A stretch of DNA of 64,000 bases, from positions 1-64,000 of the forward strand of contig DXDG01000006.1 in the NCBI GenBank assembly GCA_019115605.1. Reading direction: 5' to 3'. Both the position numbers and the translations under genes were made by a program. Each line of letters begins with the position of its first letter. The first letter of the stretch is position 1. This DNA is from Candidatus Alistipes faecigallinarum (GTDB taxonomy: Bacteria > Bacteroidota > Bacteroidia > Bacteroidales > Rikenellaceae). Of this stretch, positions 1-9,428 are shown one piece after another. The notes beneath the pieces were generated by a model. That model made no database searches. It was not told where the DNA came from and was given only the letters and a program-made list of their open reading frames with translations.

Positions 1-427
1 AAACGCCCTAATGAGCTATGGCTTTTTGTTTCCCAAAAGCCTGCGGTGGTGTCAGCGGTGATGTTGGCGGACATTGGTTGCTTTTTCTTTTCGCCAGCGA
101 CATCGGCTTTCCCTTGTCGGTCGGCAGGACAGAAGTCCGTCCGGCCTGCCTGCGGAGGGCGATATTCACCTCCGTTGCTTTCCCGGCGGACTTGTTGAGG
201 GGTGAAAATCCGATGAATTGATGACTGGATAGTATAATACACTGATAACTAATAAAATACAATTTCATCAGCGTTTCATCAAACCGCTTGCCAAAAGAAA
301 AGCGATGAGCGGCGTTGTGCTGCCTTTCTCTTTTCATCAGCCCAATCCTTTTGTTGAGCGTTTGATGAGAATGTAAGTCGCTATCATTCTTTATGTTTAT
401 ATATGCTTTCATCATTTCATCAAAATA
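1..427. other. Stretch without a convincing gene, rich in short repeats
   Basis: I see no protein I can support here. A leftward open frame (415 to 8) exists, but its product has no recognisable domain and the DNA looks more like a cis-acting region: an imperfect inverted repeat (GGCAGG at 123-128 with CCTGCC at 145-150) and, from 263 to 422, repeated TTTCATCA octamers. The position next to a primase-helicase gene would suit an origin of replication or transfer of the element, but that is inference. Confidence 0.4.
263..422. repeat. Iteron-like TTTCATCA / TGATGAAA octamers
   Basis: TTTCATCA occurs at 263-270, 274-281, 332-339, 407-414 and 415-422, and the related inverted TTTGATGA at 361-368. 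Two pairs are nearly back to back (263/274 and 407/415). Six copies of one octamer within 160 bp beside a replication-type gene resemble initiator-binding iterons. No protein-binding function can be shown from sequence alone. Confidence 0.5.
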
Positions 428-1621
428 TCAGAGTGTTTCCAACTGTTCCTTACTTACCGTATAGTAGCGTCCAATCCTCCTTACGGGTGAGTAACGGCAC
501 TCGCGGTTGTAGTCGTATTGGTAGGTGGTGTAGGAAAGCGAATTGGATGCAGGAGCCAGCTTCCAACACTCCTGCACCACTTTCCGAACCTGTGACTTCT
601 CCACCTTGACTTGTGAGCAGACAAGCAACGGGATGATGTCATTGAGGCAAAAAGAAACAGACTCAACATTCACGCTTGCCATGATGTCGAGCAACAGTTC
701 TCCCATCTCTATCTCCAAACGGTTACGGTTGCTTCGAATAATCTTCCGCAGGGCATCCGTCTCCAGCAGCTTCGGATTGAACCACATACGGCTTTCCTTC
801 TTGGTGGATGGCTGTCTGTGTTGCAGGAAATGGAGAAAAGCGGGTATCTCCGCTTTCAGTTTTTGCAGGAAGTCGGTATCGTCATTCCGTAATGGAACAA
901 TCTTCCGCACCCAATAGCGTGTCTCTCCTGCGTCGATGATGACGGGCAGGTGCTCGTTGTTGGAGCAAAGCACGAACTTGGCGAAAAATCCTATCTCGTC
1001 ACGGTCCTTGCCTTTCGCCTCCACCTTGTAGGATAGTGTGGTGCTGAGGTTCTTCAACCGCTCGCTGTCCTCACGGCGGTTGAGCAGCACCTCGTCCACC
1101 ATGATGAGCAGCTTGCCAGACCAATCTGAATTGAACTGGCTGCGGAAGTCCTCGTTGGTGTTGAACGTCACGTTGTTTTGGAACACGGCTTTCAGGAAGT
1201 TCAGGAACGTGCTTTTGCCCGTGTTCCGTTCTTCGGACACGAGCAGCAGGATGGGCAGTTTCTGAACGGGGTAAAGGTAGAGCAGTTGCAGGTAGTCCAT
1301 GCCCAACTCGTACTGTTCGCCGAAGATGTGTTCCACCAGCGAGCGGATGCAGGGGAAATCGCCCTGCACGGGAACATGGCTTATCGGCTCGTAGAGGTTG
1401 AGGAACTTGCCGACTATGGGCTTGTAGCCCACATGGTCGGGTACGGTGCAGAAGCCATCATACTTCGGTATGCCCGCCATGTAGTCCTTGCCGTAGTCCT
1501 GCCGCAGGGTCTCGGAGTTCCATGCGATGCGCTTCCTCACATAGCCGCCGTCGATTCGGGGCTGGTTCACAATCTTGTAGAGCGTTGTGCCTACACGGAT
1601 AAATTCTTCTTTCTTTTCCAT
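428..1621 (-). CDS. Primase-helicase (SF3/D5-like) of the mobile element
   Basis: A 397-residue P-loop ATPase of the primase-helicase type found in Bacteroidota mobilizable and conjugative elements, where it is thought to unwind DNA during element replication. A Walker A-like loop (SEERNTGKST) lies at about residues 129-138 and a Walker B strand (LLIMVDE) at about 171-177, followed by a CSNN sensor-like segment near residue 220, the order expected for D5/virulence-E-type superfamily 3 helicases. No N-terminal primase polymerase domain is evident, so it may be the helicase half only. It is the most distal gene seen and has its own promoter (TAGCTTTG on the minus strand at 1690-1683), separated from the integrase unit by a terminator. 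Assignment to the helicase superfamily is firm; its exact role in this element is inferred. Confidence 0.8.
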   Translation of the reverse strand: MEKKEEFIRVGTTLYKIVNQPRIDGGYVRKRIAWNSETLRQDYGKDYMAGIPKYDGFCTVPDHVGYKPIVGKFLNLYEPISHVPVQGDFPCIRSLVEHIFGEQYELGMDYLQLLYLYPVQKLPILLLVSEERNTGKSTFLNFLKAVFQNNVTFNTNEDFRSQFNSDWSGKLLIMVDEVLLNRREDSERLKNLSTTLSYKVEAKGKDRDEIGFFAKFVLCSNNEHLPVIIDAGETRYWVRKIVPLRNDDTDFLQKLKAEIPAFLHFLQHRQPSTKKESRMWFNPKLLETDALRKIIRSNRNRLEIEMGELLLDIMASVNVESVSFCLNDIIPLLVCSQVKVEKSQVRKVVQECWKLAPASNSLSYTTYQYDYNRECRYSPVRRIGRYYTVSKEQLETL

Positions 1622-1645
1622 ATCTCAAATACAGTTTTTAGTGCC

Positions 1646-1662
1646 GCCGACACCTTGTCGGC
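1646..1662 (-). other. Perfect 7-bp stem in the primase-helicase 5' leader
   Basis: GCCGACA (1646-1652) and TGTCGGC (1656-1662) are perfect inverted repeats with a 3-nt loop, lying between the -7 box and the start codon of the primase-helicase gene. It would form in the mRNA leader, or act as a small palindromic operator. No T run follows, so it is not a terminator. Confidence 0.5.
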
Positions 1663-1682
1663 AGGCGGATTGAACATGGGTG

Positions 1683-1741
1683 CAAAGCTACGGCAGGACG
1701 GCTAAAACCTTGATAAGTAAAACTATGCAGAACGGCGCAAA
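1683..1741 (-). promoter_or_regulatory. Primase-helicase promoter with shared 37-bp upstream element
   Basis: On the minus strand a consensus -7 box TAGCTTTG (complement of 1683-1690) lies 62 nt upstream of the start codon. Exactly 14 nt further upstream begins a 37-bp element (1705-1741) that matches 33 of 37 bases of 3532-3568 in front of the integrase gene, where the spacing to the -7 box is also 14 nt. This suggests common regulation of the two units. Confidence 0.7.
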
Positions 1742-1808
1742 AGAAACTGACAGACAAGAAAATACAGCATAATAGGAAATATCAGTTATCCAAAGGCGAA
1801 AAGAAAAA

Positions 1809-1842
1809 GCCCGAAGAAGCGGAAAATGGTACTTCTTCGGGC
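1809..1842 (-). terminator. Rho-independent terminator of the integrase unit
   Basis: GCCCGAAGAAG (1809-1819) pairs perfectly with CTTCTTCGGGC (1832-1842) over 11 bp with a 12-nt loop. Read on the minus strand it is followed by a T-rich tail (TTTTTCTTTT). It sits just after the small unknown gene and before the primase-helicase promoter, so it separates the two leftward units. Confidence 0.85.
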
Positions 1843-1892
1843 AGACTTGGATTGTGTGAGTGCATGGGCGTAGTGACACGCAACCGCACTCG

Positions 1893-2264
1893 CTAACACT
1901 TACACGATATGCTGTTACCTAACGAAAGCCAAAGCATTTGTCTGTCTTTTCGCAAGCACAGCCTTTCCAACAGGGCATTGCACACCCTTGCTGCATTTGG
2001 CGTATTGATGCGGAAAGCGAGTGCCACGACCATTGGCAAGGCATACGCTTCCGCATAATAACCGTTAGGCAACCTGATGAGCCTTTCCACTTCGCAAGGT
2101 TGCAATACTCCACTTTTGTACACGGCTCGGATGGCGGCACGGAGTGTCGGGGCGATTACATCAAACAGCGTTACCAACTCCATTTCGCTCATCCACACGT
2201 TGGCGGCATCGGACGGCACGGCAATCCTGCCGCACACGTCCATCGTGATAGTTGTCCGTTTCAT
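1893..2264 (-). CDS. Small uncharacterised protein co-transcribed with integrase
   Basis: A 123-residue protein I cannot assign to a family. It starts with a charged beta-like segment (MKRTTITMDVCGRIAVP) and is otherwise helical, with an Arg-rich middle and a Cys-rich C-terminal end (ISCKC). Its start codon overlaps the integrase stop codon (ATGA), so it is translationally coupled to the integrase and shares its promoter; a terminator follows at 1842-1809. Genes at this position in tyrosine-recombinase elements are often recombination directionality factors or small regulators, but no helix-turn-helix is obvious, so that role is not claimed. Confidence 0.65.
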   Translation of the reverse strand: MKRTTITMDVCGRIAVPSDAANVWMSEMELVTLFDVIAPTLRAAIRAVYKSGVLQPCEVERLIRLPNGYYAEAYALPMVVALAFRINTPNAARVCNALLERLCLRKDRQMLWLSLGNSISCKC

Positions 2265-3490
2265 ATCCCTGCCACCTTGATGTTGCCGAATGACTTGCTC
2301 AACTTATCGCCCAGCATCGTGAGGTCGTTATCCAGCTTCTCCACGGTTATCTTCGCATAGATTTGGGTCGTTTCGATGTTCGTATGTCCCAAAATGCGGC
2401 TTACGCTCTCTATCGGCATACCCTTGCAGAGAGCCAGGGTTGCGAATCCATGACGTGAGCAATGGAAGCTGATGTCCTTATTCACGCCGCATTCCCGTAT
2501 AATCTTCTTCAACGGCTTGCAGATTGACCAATAGTTCAGATTGGGGAATACGAAGTCGTTTTCTTGGAACGGTCGGTAACGCTCGATTATCTGCAAGGGG
2601 ATGTCCAGCAGCTTTACTTGGAAAGGTACGCCCGTCTTGTGACGCTTGGAGATAATCCATTTCTCGCCGTTCACCTCCACGATTCGGTCGTTGGTCAGTT
2701 CCTTGATGTCCACGAAAGAAAGGGCGGTGAAACTCGCAAACACGAACAAGTCACGGATATATGCCAGTTTCGGATCTGAGAACTCGTGCGTCATTACCGC
2801 CTTCAACTCATCCTCCGTCAGAAACTCACGCTCCTTGACATTCGGGCTGATGTGGAATTGCGCAAACGGGTTTCTCGGTATCAGTCCGTTGAAGTGCGCA
2901 CGCATCACCACGCCTTTCAGCCACATGCACTTTTCCCATATCGTGCCGTTGCGTAATCCCGCTTCCGTGGCGAGATAGACCGCAAACTCCTTGATGAAGT
3001 CGGGCGTAAGTTCCAGCATCGACATGTCGCTGCGCTTGTAGAACGACTTGATGAATGCCGCCACATAGTTCCTTGCCACTACCCTTGACTGATAGGTCGC
3101 CATTTTCCTGTCCTTGCCGACACGTTTCTTGAACACCTCGTTCTCACGGTCGAAGGCTTTGAGCAGCGTTTCATACTCGCCGCCGATGCCTTGATAGGCG
3201 TTGCGCACCATTTCTGCCGTCACAAACGCCTTACGGTCGGATATGCGCTGGTAGTGCTTGATGATTTGCGCCTTGATGTTGTCAAGCGCAAGGTTCGTTT
3301 CCCTTGCCTCCAAACTCTTGCCCTTGGCACGGTTGCCCTTTGCGTCCCAAAGCTCCTTTGCGATGCTCCGTTTGCAACTGAACTGCGCCACCGTTCCGTT
3401 GATTGTAACCCGTCCCATGATGGGGACAATTCCATTCTTCTCCTTGCTGCCGTTCGTATAGAACAGCACGCGAAATGTGCTCCTTGTCAT
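2261..3490 (-). CDS. IntDOT-like tyrosine site-specific integrase
   Basis: A 409-residue tyrosine recombinase with an N-terminal arm-binding domain (about residues 1-95), a SAM-like core-binding domain (about 105-210) and a C-terminal catalytic domain. Visible catalytic residues are K285 (SKRHKTG), H343 and R346 (HCSRHG), H369 (LGHTN) and nucleophile Y378. The position of the first catalytic Arg is Ser258 (FTALSFVDI), with R246 nearby; replacement of that Arg by Ser is a known property of IntDOT, the CTnDOT integrase, whose length and residue spacing are almost the same. It should integrate and excise the element, and it is the outermost element gene, facing away from lepA. A consensus promoter lies just upstream. 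Confidence 0.93.
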   Translation of the reverse strand: MTRSTFRVLFYTNGSKEKNGIVPIMGRVTINGTVAQFSCKRSIAKELWDAKGNRAKGKSLEARETNLALDNIKAQIIKHYQRISDRKAFVTAEMVRNAYQGIGGEYETLLKAFDRENEVFKKRVGKDRKMATYQSRVVARNYVAAFIKSFYKRSDMSMLELTPDFIKEFAVYLATEAGLRNGTIWEKCMWLKGVVMRAHFNGLIPRNPFAQFHISPNVKEREFLTEDELKAVMTHEFSDPKLAYIRDLFVFASFTALSFVDIKELTNDRIVEVNGEKWIISKRHKTGVPFQVKLLDIPLQIIERYRPFQENDFVFPNLNYWSICKPLKKIIRECGVNKDISFHCSRHGFATLALCKGMPIESVSRILGHTNIETTQIYAKITVEKLDNDLTMLGDKLSKSFGNIKVAGI

Positions 3491-3509
3491 ACTCGTCCTT
3501 TTTTGGTTG

Positions 3510-3568
3510 CAAAACTATAAATCAACGAGTTAAACCTTGACAAGCAAACCTATGCAGAACGGCGTAAA
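3510..3568 (-). promoter_or_regulatory. Integrase promoter with shared 37-bp upstream element
   Basis: The minus strand carries -7 box TAGTTTTG (complement of 3510-3517), 19 nt before the integrase ATG, giving a very short leader. A 37-bp element (3532-3568) starts 14 nt upstream of the box and is nearly identical to 1705-1741; CTATGCAGAACGGCG is the invariant core. The element may be an operator, or an arm-type integrase site that also touches the promoter. Confidence 0.7.
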
Positions 3569-3755
3569 CGGGACGAAAAGTGTTAAATCTGCATTTCTGA
3601 CGGGTAACGAATAGGAAACCGTTCTATTTCTCTAATCCGCTTTGGAACGCTTTTCAGCCCTCAGCCCTATTTCCGTAATTTTCTCCTAACTGCTTAAATC
3701 TCAATTCCTATTGCGTTAATCTGCTGATTTTGTTCGATTATTCCAGCGATATTTC

Positions 3756-3765
3756 GTATATTTGC
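3756..3765 (+). promoter_or_regulatory. lepA -7 box / GTANNTTTGC integration-core-like site
   Basis: GTATATTTGC contains the Bacteroidota -7 consensus (TATATTTG, 3757-3764) 22 nt before the lepA start. It also matches GTANNTTTGC, the known core of CTnDOT attachment sites. The -33 side is weak (a TTG 24 nt upstream), which could mean the element has replaced the original upstream DNA. The site may thus be both the lepA promoter and the element's junction; only the promoter reading is supported directly. Confidence 0.55.
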
Positions 3766-3786
3766 CCGTATTTTTACGCGTTTGCA

Positions 3787-5577
<1,791 letters not shown>

Positions 5578-5599
5578 GCCGAACCTAACCCCCGCACCC

Positions 5600-7507
5600 A
5601 TGAAAAGAACCATCATCGACCTGTTCGAGGAGTCCGTGGCCCGCTACAGCGCCAAGACCTTCCTGCTCGAAAAACGACACCGGAAATTCGAGCCCACGAC
5701 CTATGCCGAGACCCGCGAACAGGCCCTCGAAGTCGGAGCCGGCCTCACGACCCTCGGAATCCGCCCCGGAGACAAGGTGGCGATCCTCTCCGAAGGCTGC
5801 AACGCCTGGATCATCTCCGAGCTGGGACTCTTCTACGCCGGAGCCATCAGCGTACCCCTCTCGGTGAAACTCGAAGAGTCGAACGACCTGCTCTTCCGCC
5901 TGCGCCACGCCGAGGTCAAGGCGCTTTTCGTCTCGAAATACCAGCTGCCGAAGATCCGTCGCATCCGGCACGAACTGCCGCAGGTCGAACACATCATCGT
6001 CTTCGGGCACCTGCCTCTCGAAGCGGGGGAGACCGCCTTCGGCACCCTCAAGCGGCTGGGCCGCGAATACCTGGCCAAAAACCGCGAGGAGTTCCTCCGC
6101 ATCGGACAAGCGATCCGCAATGAGGATTACGCAACGATCACCTATACCTCGGGAACGACGGCCGACCCGAAGGGTGTCGTGCTCACGCACCGCAACTATA
6201 CAGCCAATGTCGAGCAGTCGCTCTCGCGCATCGACATCCCGCCGTACTACCGCACGCTCATCATCCTGCCGCTGGACCACTGTTTCGCCCATGTCGTGGG
6301 GTTCTACATCATGATCGCCTGCGGCGCCTCGGTAGCGACCGTGCAGATCGGGGCCACCCCCATGGAGACGCTCAAGAACATCCCGCAGAACATCCGCGAG
6401 GTGCAGCCGCACTTCCTGCTGTCGGTACCGGCACTGGCCAAGAATTTCCGCAAGAACATCGAAAGTTCGATACGCGCCAAGGGTCGCTTCACCGAGCGTT
6501 TGTTCCACCTGGCGCTCCGCACGGCCTACGCCTACAACCGGGACGGATACAGCAAGGGACGCGGCTGGCGCATCATGCTGGCTCCGGCCGTGGGCATCTT
6601 CGACGCGCTGCTCTTCCGCAAGGTCCGCGAAGCCTTCGGCGGCTGCATGGAGTTCTTCGTCGGCGGCGGAGCCCTGCTCGATACGGAGCTCCAGCGCTTC
6701 TTCTACGCCATCGGCATTCCGATGTTCCAGGGATACGGTCTCTCGGAAGCGACGCCCGTCATCTCGACCAACTCGCCCAAATACCACTGGCACCGTTTCG
6801 GCTCCTCGGGCAAGATCCTCATCCCGCTTGACCTGAAGATCCTCGACGAGGAGGGCCGCGAAGTGCCCCGGGGCACGAAGGGCGAGATCGTCATCCGCGG
6901 CGAGAACGTCATGGCCGGATACTGGAAAAACCCCGAGGCGACGGCCGAGGCCATCCGCGACGGATGGCTTCATACGGGCGACATGGGTTATGTCTCGGAG
7001 GACGAGTTCCTCTATGTGCTGGGGCGTTTCAAGAGCCTGCTTATCGCCTCGGACGGCGAGAAATACAGCCCCGAAGGGATGGAGGAAGCGATCGTGGATC
7101 AGTCGCCCTACATCGACCAGCTCCTGATCCACAACAACCAGGATCCCTTCACCAGCGCCATCGTCGTGCCCAATGCCGAGGCGCTGCGCCGCGAACTTGC
7201 GGCCCGGGGCGTTGCACCCGGGGAGCGTGCCGCGAAGGCCGCGGAGCTGCTCGGCGCGGAGATCGACGGCTACCGCGCAGGAGGCGTCCACGCCGGAGAG
7301 TTCCCCGAGCGGTGGCTGCCCGCGGGTCTTGCGATCGTGGACGAGGCCTTCACCGAACAGAACGGACTGGTGAACAGCACCATGAAGATCGTCCGCAGCA
7401 AGGTCGAGGAGCATTTCAGGGAGCGCCTTGCCTACCTCTATACGCCCGAAGGCAAAGCGCTGAAGAATCCCCGCAACCTGGCGTCGCTGGAAAAACTCCT
7501 CAGATAG
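5600..7507 (+). CDS. Long-chain acyl-CoA synthetase / AMP-dependent ligase
   Basis: A 635-residue adenylate-forming enzyme of the FadD15-like long-chain fatty acid:CoA ligase group. The ATP-binding loop (YTSGTTADPKG) is at about residues 182-192, the A5 motif (GYGLSEATPVIS) near residue 380, the A7 motif (TGDMGY) near 457 and the hinge region (GRFKSLL) near 475. It activates fatty acids to acyl-adenylate and then acyl-CoA for lipid synthesis or salvage. It lies 22 nt after lepA on the same strand and may be read from the same transcript. Substrate chain length cannot be deduced. Confidence 0.92.
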   Translation: MKRTIIDLFEESVARYSAKTFLLEKRHRKFEPTTYAETREQALEVGAGLTTLGIRPGDKVAILSEGCNAWIISELGLFYAGAISVPLSVKLEESNDLLFRLRHAEVKALFVSKYQLPKIRRIRHELPQVEHIIVFGHLPLEAGETAFGTLKRLGREYLAKNREEFLRIGQAIRNEDYATITYTSGTTADPKGVVLTHRNYTANVEQSLSRIDIPPYYRTLIILPLDHCFAHVVGFYIMIACGASVATVQIGATPMETLKNIPQNIREVQPHFLLSVPALAKNFRKNIESSIRAKGRFTERLFHLALRTAYAYNRDGYSKGRGWRIMLAPAVGIFDALLFRKVREAFGGCMEFFVGGGALLDTELQRFFYAIGIPMFQGYGLSEATPVISTNSPKYHWHRFGSSGKILIPLDLKILDEEGREVPRGTKGEIVIRGENVMAGYWKNPEATAEAIRDGWLHTGDMGYVSEDEFLYVLGRFKSLLIASDGEKYSPEGMEEAIVDQSPYIDQLLIHNNQDPFTSAIVVPNAEALRRELAARGVAPGERAAKAAELLGAEIDGYRAGGVHAGEFPERWLPAGLAIVDEAFTEQNGLVNSTMKIVRSKVEEHFRERLAYLYTPEGKALKNPRNLASLEKLLR

Positions 7508-7529
7508 GTGTTTTTTTCACCGCCGGCAT

Positions 7530-7559
7530 TTGCAATATCGGAAAAGCGGCGTATCTTTG
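7530..7559 (+). promoter_or_regulatory. Promoter of tRNA-Gly
   Basis: TTG at 7530-7532 and TATCTTTG at 7552-7559 are separated by 19 nt, the Bacteroidota -33/-7 arrangement. The tRNA begins 13 nt after the -7 box. Confidence 0.85.
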
Positions 7560-7571
7560 TACTCCGGAACT

Positions 7572-7647
7572 GCGGAAATAGCTCAGTCGGTAGAGCATCA
7601 GCTTCCCAAGCTGAGGGTCACGGGTTCGAATCCCGCTTTCCGCTCCA
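7572..7647 (+). tRNA. tRNA-Gly (anticodon CCC)
   Basis: A full cloverleaf is readable: acceptor arms GCGGAAA (7572-7578) and TTTCCGC (7637-7643), D arm GCTC...GAGC, anticodon stem TCAGC/GCTGA around the loop TTCCCAA with anticodon CCC at 7605-7607, and T arm ACGGG-TTCGAAT-CCCGC. Discriminator T and an encoded CCA (7645-7647) follow. A run of nine G starts directly after the CCA. The accessory island begins on its 3' side, a common integration position, although no duplicated tRNA end was found. Confidence 0.97.
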
Positions 7648-7675
7648 GGGGGGGGGCAGGCAGAAACCCCAATAG

Positions 7676-7722
7676 AAAGAAAAAATCCTTGTATATCGCT
7701 GATATACAAGGATTTTTTCTTT
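7676..7722. terminator. Strong 22-bp hairpin terminator after tRNA-Gly
   Basis: Positions 7676-7697 and 7701-7722 are perfect 22-nt inverted repeats around a 3-nt loop (GCT). The stem ends in an A tract on the left and T tract on the right, so it can terminate in both directions. Confidence 0.9.
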
Positions 7723-7920
7723 GCTCTCAATCATACGGCTCGTGGTCTTCCCCTGGAGTCGCCCTACTGCGTTTACGTCGATGAACAAAACAATTCCATC
7801 GGCAGCAATCGGAAGGAAAAAGATACAGTCAACGCATAAAACCGGCAGTCCATGCAGCGAACTGCGGGAAAAAAGGTATTTTTACCATACGATATCGGAA
7901 ACAAAACAAGAAAGGAGAGG

Positions 7921-8922
7921 ATGTCAAAATATTTTTTCAGACCGCGTATTGGCAAGTATTATCAGGATGGATACCAGGGATTAAAAACGTTGGTCCTTGG
8001 AGCGTACCCGTATTGCTGGCACCAATCGTGTCCACACTGGCAGCAGTGCGTGGCCGAGGAGCGGCCATACGACTACGAAACGCTCTGTCCCTCATATGCG
8101 GAGAAAGCAGATCGGGCGTATTACCGGTTGTCGAACAGCAACACGATCGAAATCGATGCCTACATCGAGGGGGAGCACTATCCTGCCTATGACGCCTTCA
8201 CGCACAGGATGCTTGGGAAGAAAACACCCCTGGGACCTCAATCCCGGGCCTTTTTTTGGGATCGGGTTGCCTTTTACAACTGGATCCAGCACTACCTTCC
8301 CGGACCGCAGGAGGCTTTCGGATATGATGTCTGGGAGAAGGCGCTGGAAAAAGACGCCGCGGCATGGAACGAACTCCTGAATGAGCTGCAGCCCGATATC
8401 GTATATGTATGGACGGATGCCGTCCGTCGATTTCTGGATCATTGTTACGGGCCGGCGTCGTCGCAAGGGACGTTGGTGTGTCTGGGACAGGTGGAAATGG
8501 AATCGCTGGAGGTCTGGTGCTATGGCGTGATCGGAAAAGACGGATTATTGAAAACCCCCTCCGCGTTGTCCTCAGTTTATGTTGAACCGCGGAAAAACAG
8601 CGTGCAGTTCAGAACCTTCTGCAATGTGGTGCGCAGTTCGGCTCTTTATCCCAGACTCGGAACGGAAACGGCCGTTGCGGAGGTCGCAAGAATCCTGAAA
8701 AAAGCATATGGCCGGAAGCTGATTGATCTGATGAAAAGGGATAACGGGCATCGGAGGATTGTCTGTGTGGACAATATGCGGGAGATTGTCCTGCTGATCG
8801 ACGAGATCCGAAGAAAAGTGACGATCGAGGGGTGCAAGCGCGGTTTAAAGATCGAAGAGATACAGCGGCTGTTGAATACCGACATCAAGAATATCCCGCA
8901 AAAACTTCAACAGTGGAGATGA
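7921..8922 (+). CDS. Uracil-DNA-glycosylase-like protein, paralog A (four-Cys cluster, extra C-terminal domain)
   Basis: A 333-residue protein starting at 7921 because GGAGAGG precedes that ATG and because it then aligns end to end with the paralog at 12153. Shared features are FF at 5-6, the strand LVLGAYPYC at 24-32 (comparable to the GxxPY motif I of the uracil-DNA-glycosylase superfamily), Cys32, Cys37, Cys43, Cys56, then CPSYAE, WDRVAFYNWIQHYLP at 113-127 and LQPDIVYVW at 156-164. The four cysteines (x4, x5, x12) could hold an Fe-S cluster or zinc. The HPS motif of the family, kept in the paralog, is not visible here, so catalytic activity is doubtful. Residues 245-333 form an additional helical, Lys/Arg-rich domain. 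Function is unknown; glycosylase fold is inferred from motif order. Confidence 0.7.
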   Translation: MSKYFFRPRIGKYYQDGYQGLKTLVLGAYPYCWHQSCPHWQQCVAEERPYDYETLCPSYAEKADRAYYRLSNSNTIEIDAYIEGEHYPAYDAFTHRMLGKKTPLGPQSRAFFWDRVAFYNWIQHYLPGPQEAFGYDVWEKALEKDAAAWNELLNELQPDIVYVWTDAVRRFLDHCYGPASSQGTLVCLGQVEMESLEVWCYGVIGKDGLLKTPSALSSVYVEPRKNSVQFRTFCNVVRSSALYPRLGTETAVAEVARILKKAYGRKLIDLMKRDNGHRRIVCVDNMREIVLLIDEIRRKVTIEGCKRGLKIEEIQRLLNTDIKNIPQKLQQWR

Positions 8923-9126
8923 CGCCTTGACGAACGGCGGAATACTGCCCCGGGTATGGAGGCGGTATTCTCGCGTGTGTATCCAAAAAATATGAATTCA
9001 GCATCTATTTTATTGTAGATCATACAGAAATAGTATCGTTCTGACAACATTTTATATGGTCTCTGCCCGGAGGGCTATATTTGTATCGGTCGATTCGAAT
9101 GAACAACCCCGTTTGACAGCCTGCAC

Positions 9127-9157
9127 TTGGATGGAGACGATTTTTTCCGTATATTTG
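9127..9157 (+). promoter_or_regulatory. Promoter of the island membrane-protein operon or a leader RNA
   Basis: TTG at 9127-9129 and TATATTTG at 9150-9157 are 20 nt apart. The next gene starts 272 nt downstream, so the leader is long and contains a terminator-like hairpin. Confidence 0.7.
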
Positions 9158-9342
9158 TTTCGCTGGATCAGAATAATCCGGCAGACATATTTAGATTGTG
9201 AATCTTAGGATTCCTGGACAACGAAACCGCCAATTTTGTTTCCGGCCACCCGTCGGAGAGTACACAGGAATAATAAGCATCACAGTTCGCATATCCATAT
9301 CGAGTGCGGGCTGTTGTTTGTTATATGTGTACTCGGCGCTTG

Positions 9343-9387
9343 GCGGTGCCTGTTGTCCTTATAACGAACGGCAGTACCGCTTTTTTT
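9343..9387 (+). terminator. Terminator-like hairpin in the operon leader
   Basis: GCGGT/ACCGC (9343-9347 with 9376-9380), GCC/GGC (9348-9350 with 9370-9372) and GTT/AAC form a bulged stem, followed by seven T at 9381-9387. It lies between the promoter at 9127 and the gene at 9429, so it could be an attenuator or the end of a small RNA. Confidence 0.6.
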
Positions 9388-9428
9388 ATGTAACAGAATA
9401 ACCAAAAAACACTCTAAACAACTGACCT

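Larger units (their letters stand above)
1..3755. mobile_element. Right-hand portion of an integrated (probably IntDOT-family) mobile element
   Basis: Three leftward genes (primase-helicase, small unknown protein, tyrosine integrase) sit at the left edge, visibly lower in GC than the core genes from lepA on. The integrase is the outermost gene, as is usual at one end of Bacteroidota conjugative or mobilizable transposons. The end next to lepA is the probable chromosomal junction; the other end is outside the window, so the element's length, mobilization genes and cargo cannot be seen. The right boundary given here is a guess based on the GTATATTTGC core-like sequence at 3756-3765. Confidence 0.7.
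8923..9428. other. 506-nt AT-rich intergenic region with promoter and leader
   Basis: No protein gene is supported. The stretch holds a TATATTTG box at 9076-9083 without a clear -33, a full promoter at 9127-9157, and a bulged hairpin followed by seven T at 9343-9387. Together these define a possible transcript of about 225 nt that ends before the DUF1232 gene. Confidence 0.5.

Noticed and set aside
8..415. A 135-codon leftward frame at the window start
   Set aside because: No recognisable domain; it covers repeat-rich, probably cis-acting DNA. Left as non-coding with low certainty.
9198..9401. A 67-codon frame in the leader before the DUF1232 gene
   Set aside because: GTG start without ribosome-binding site, and the frame runs through the terminator-like hairpin; no family likeness.
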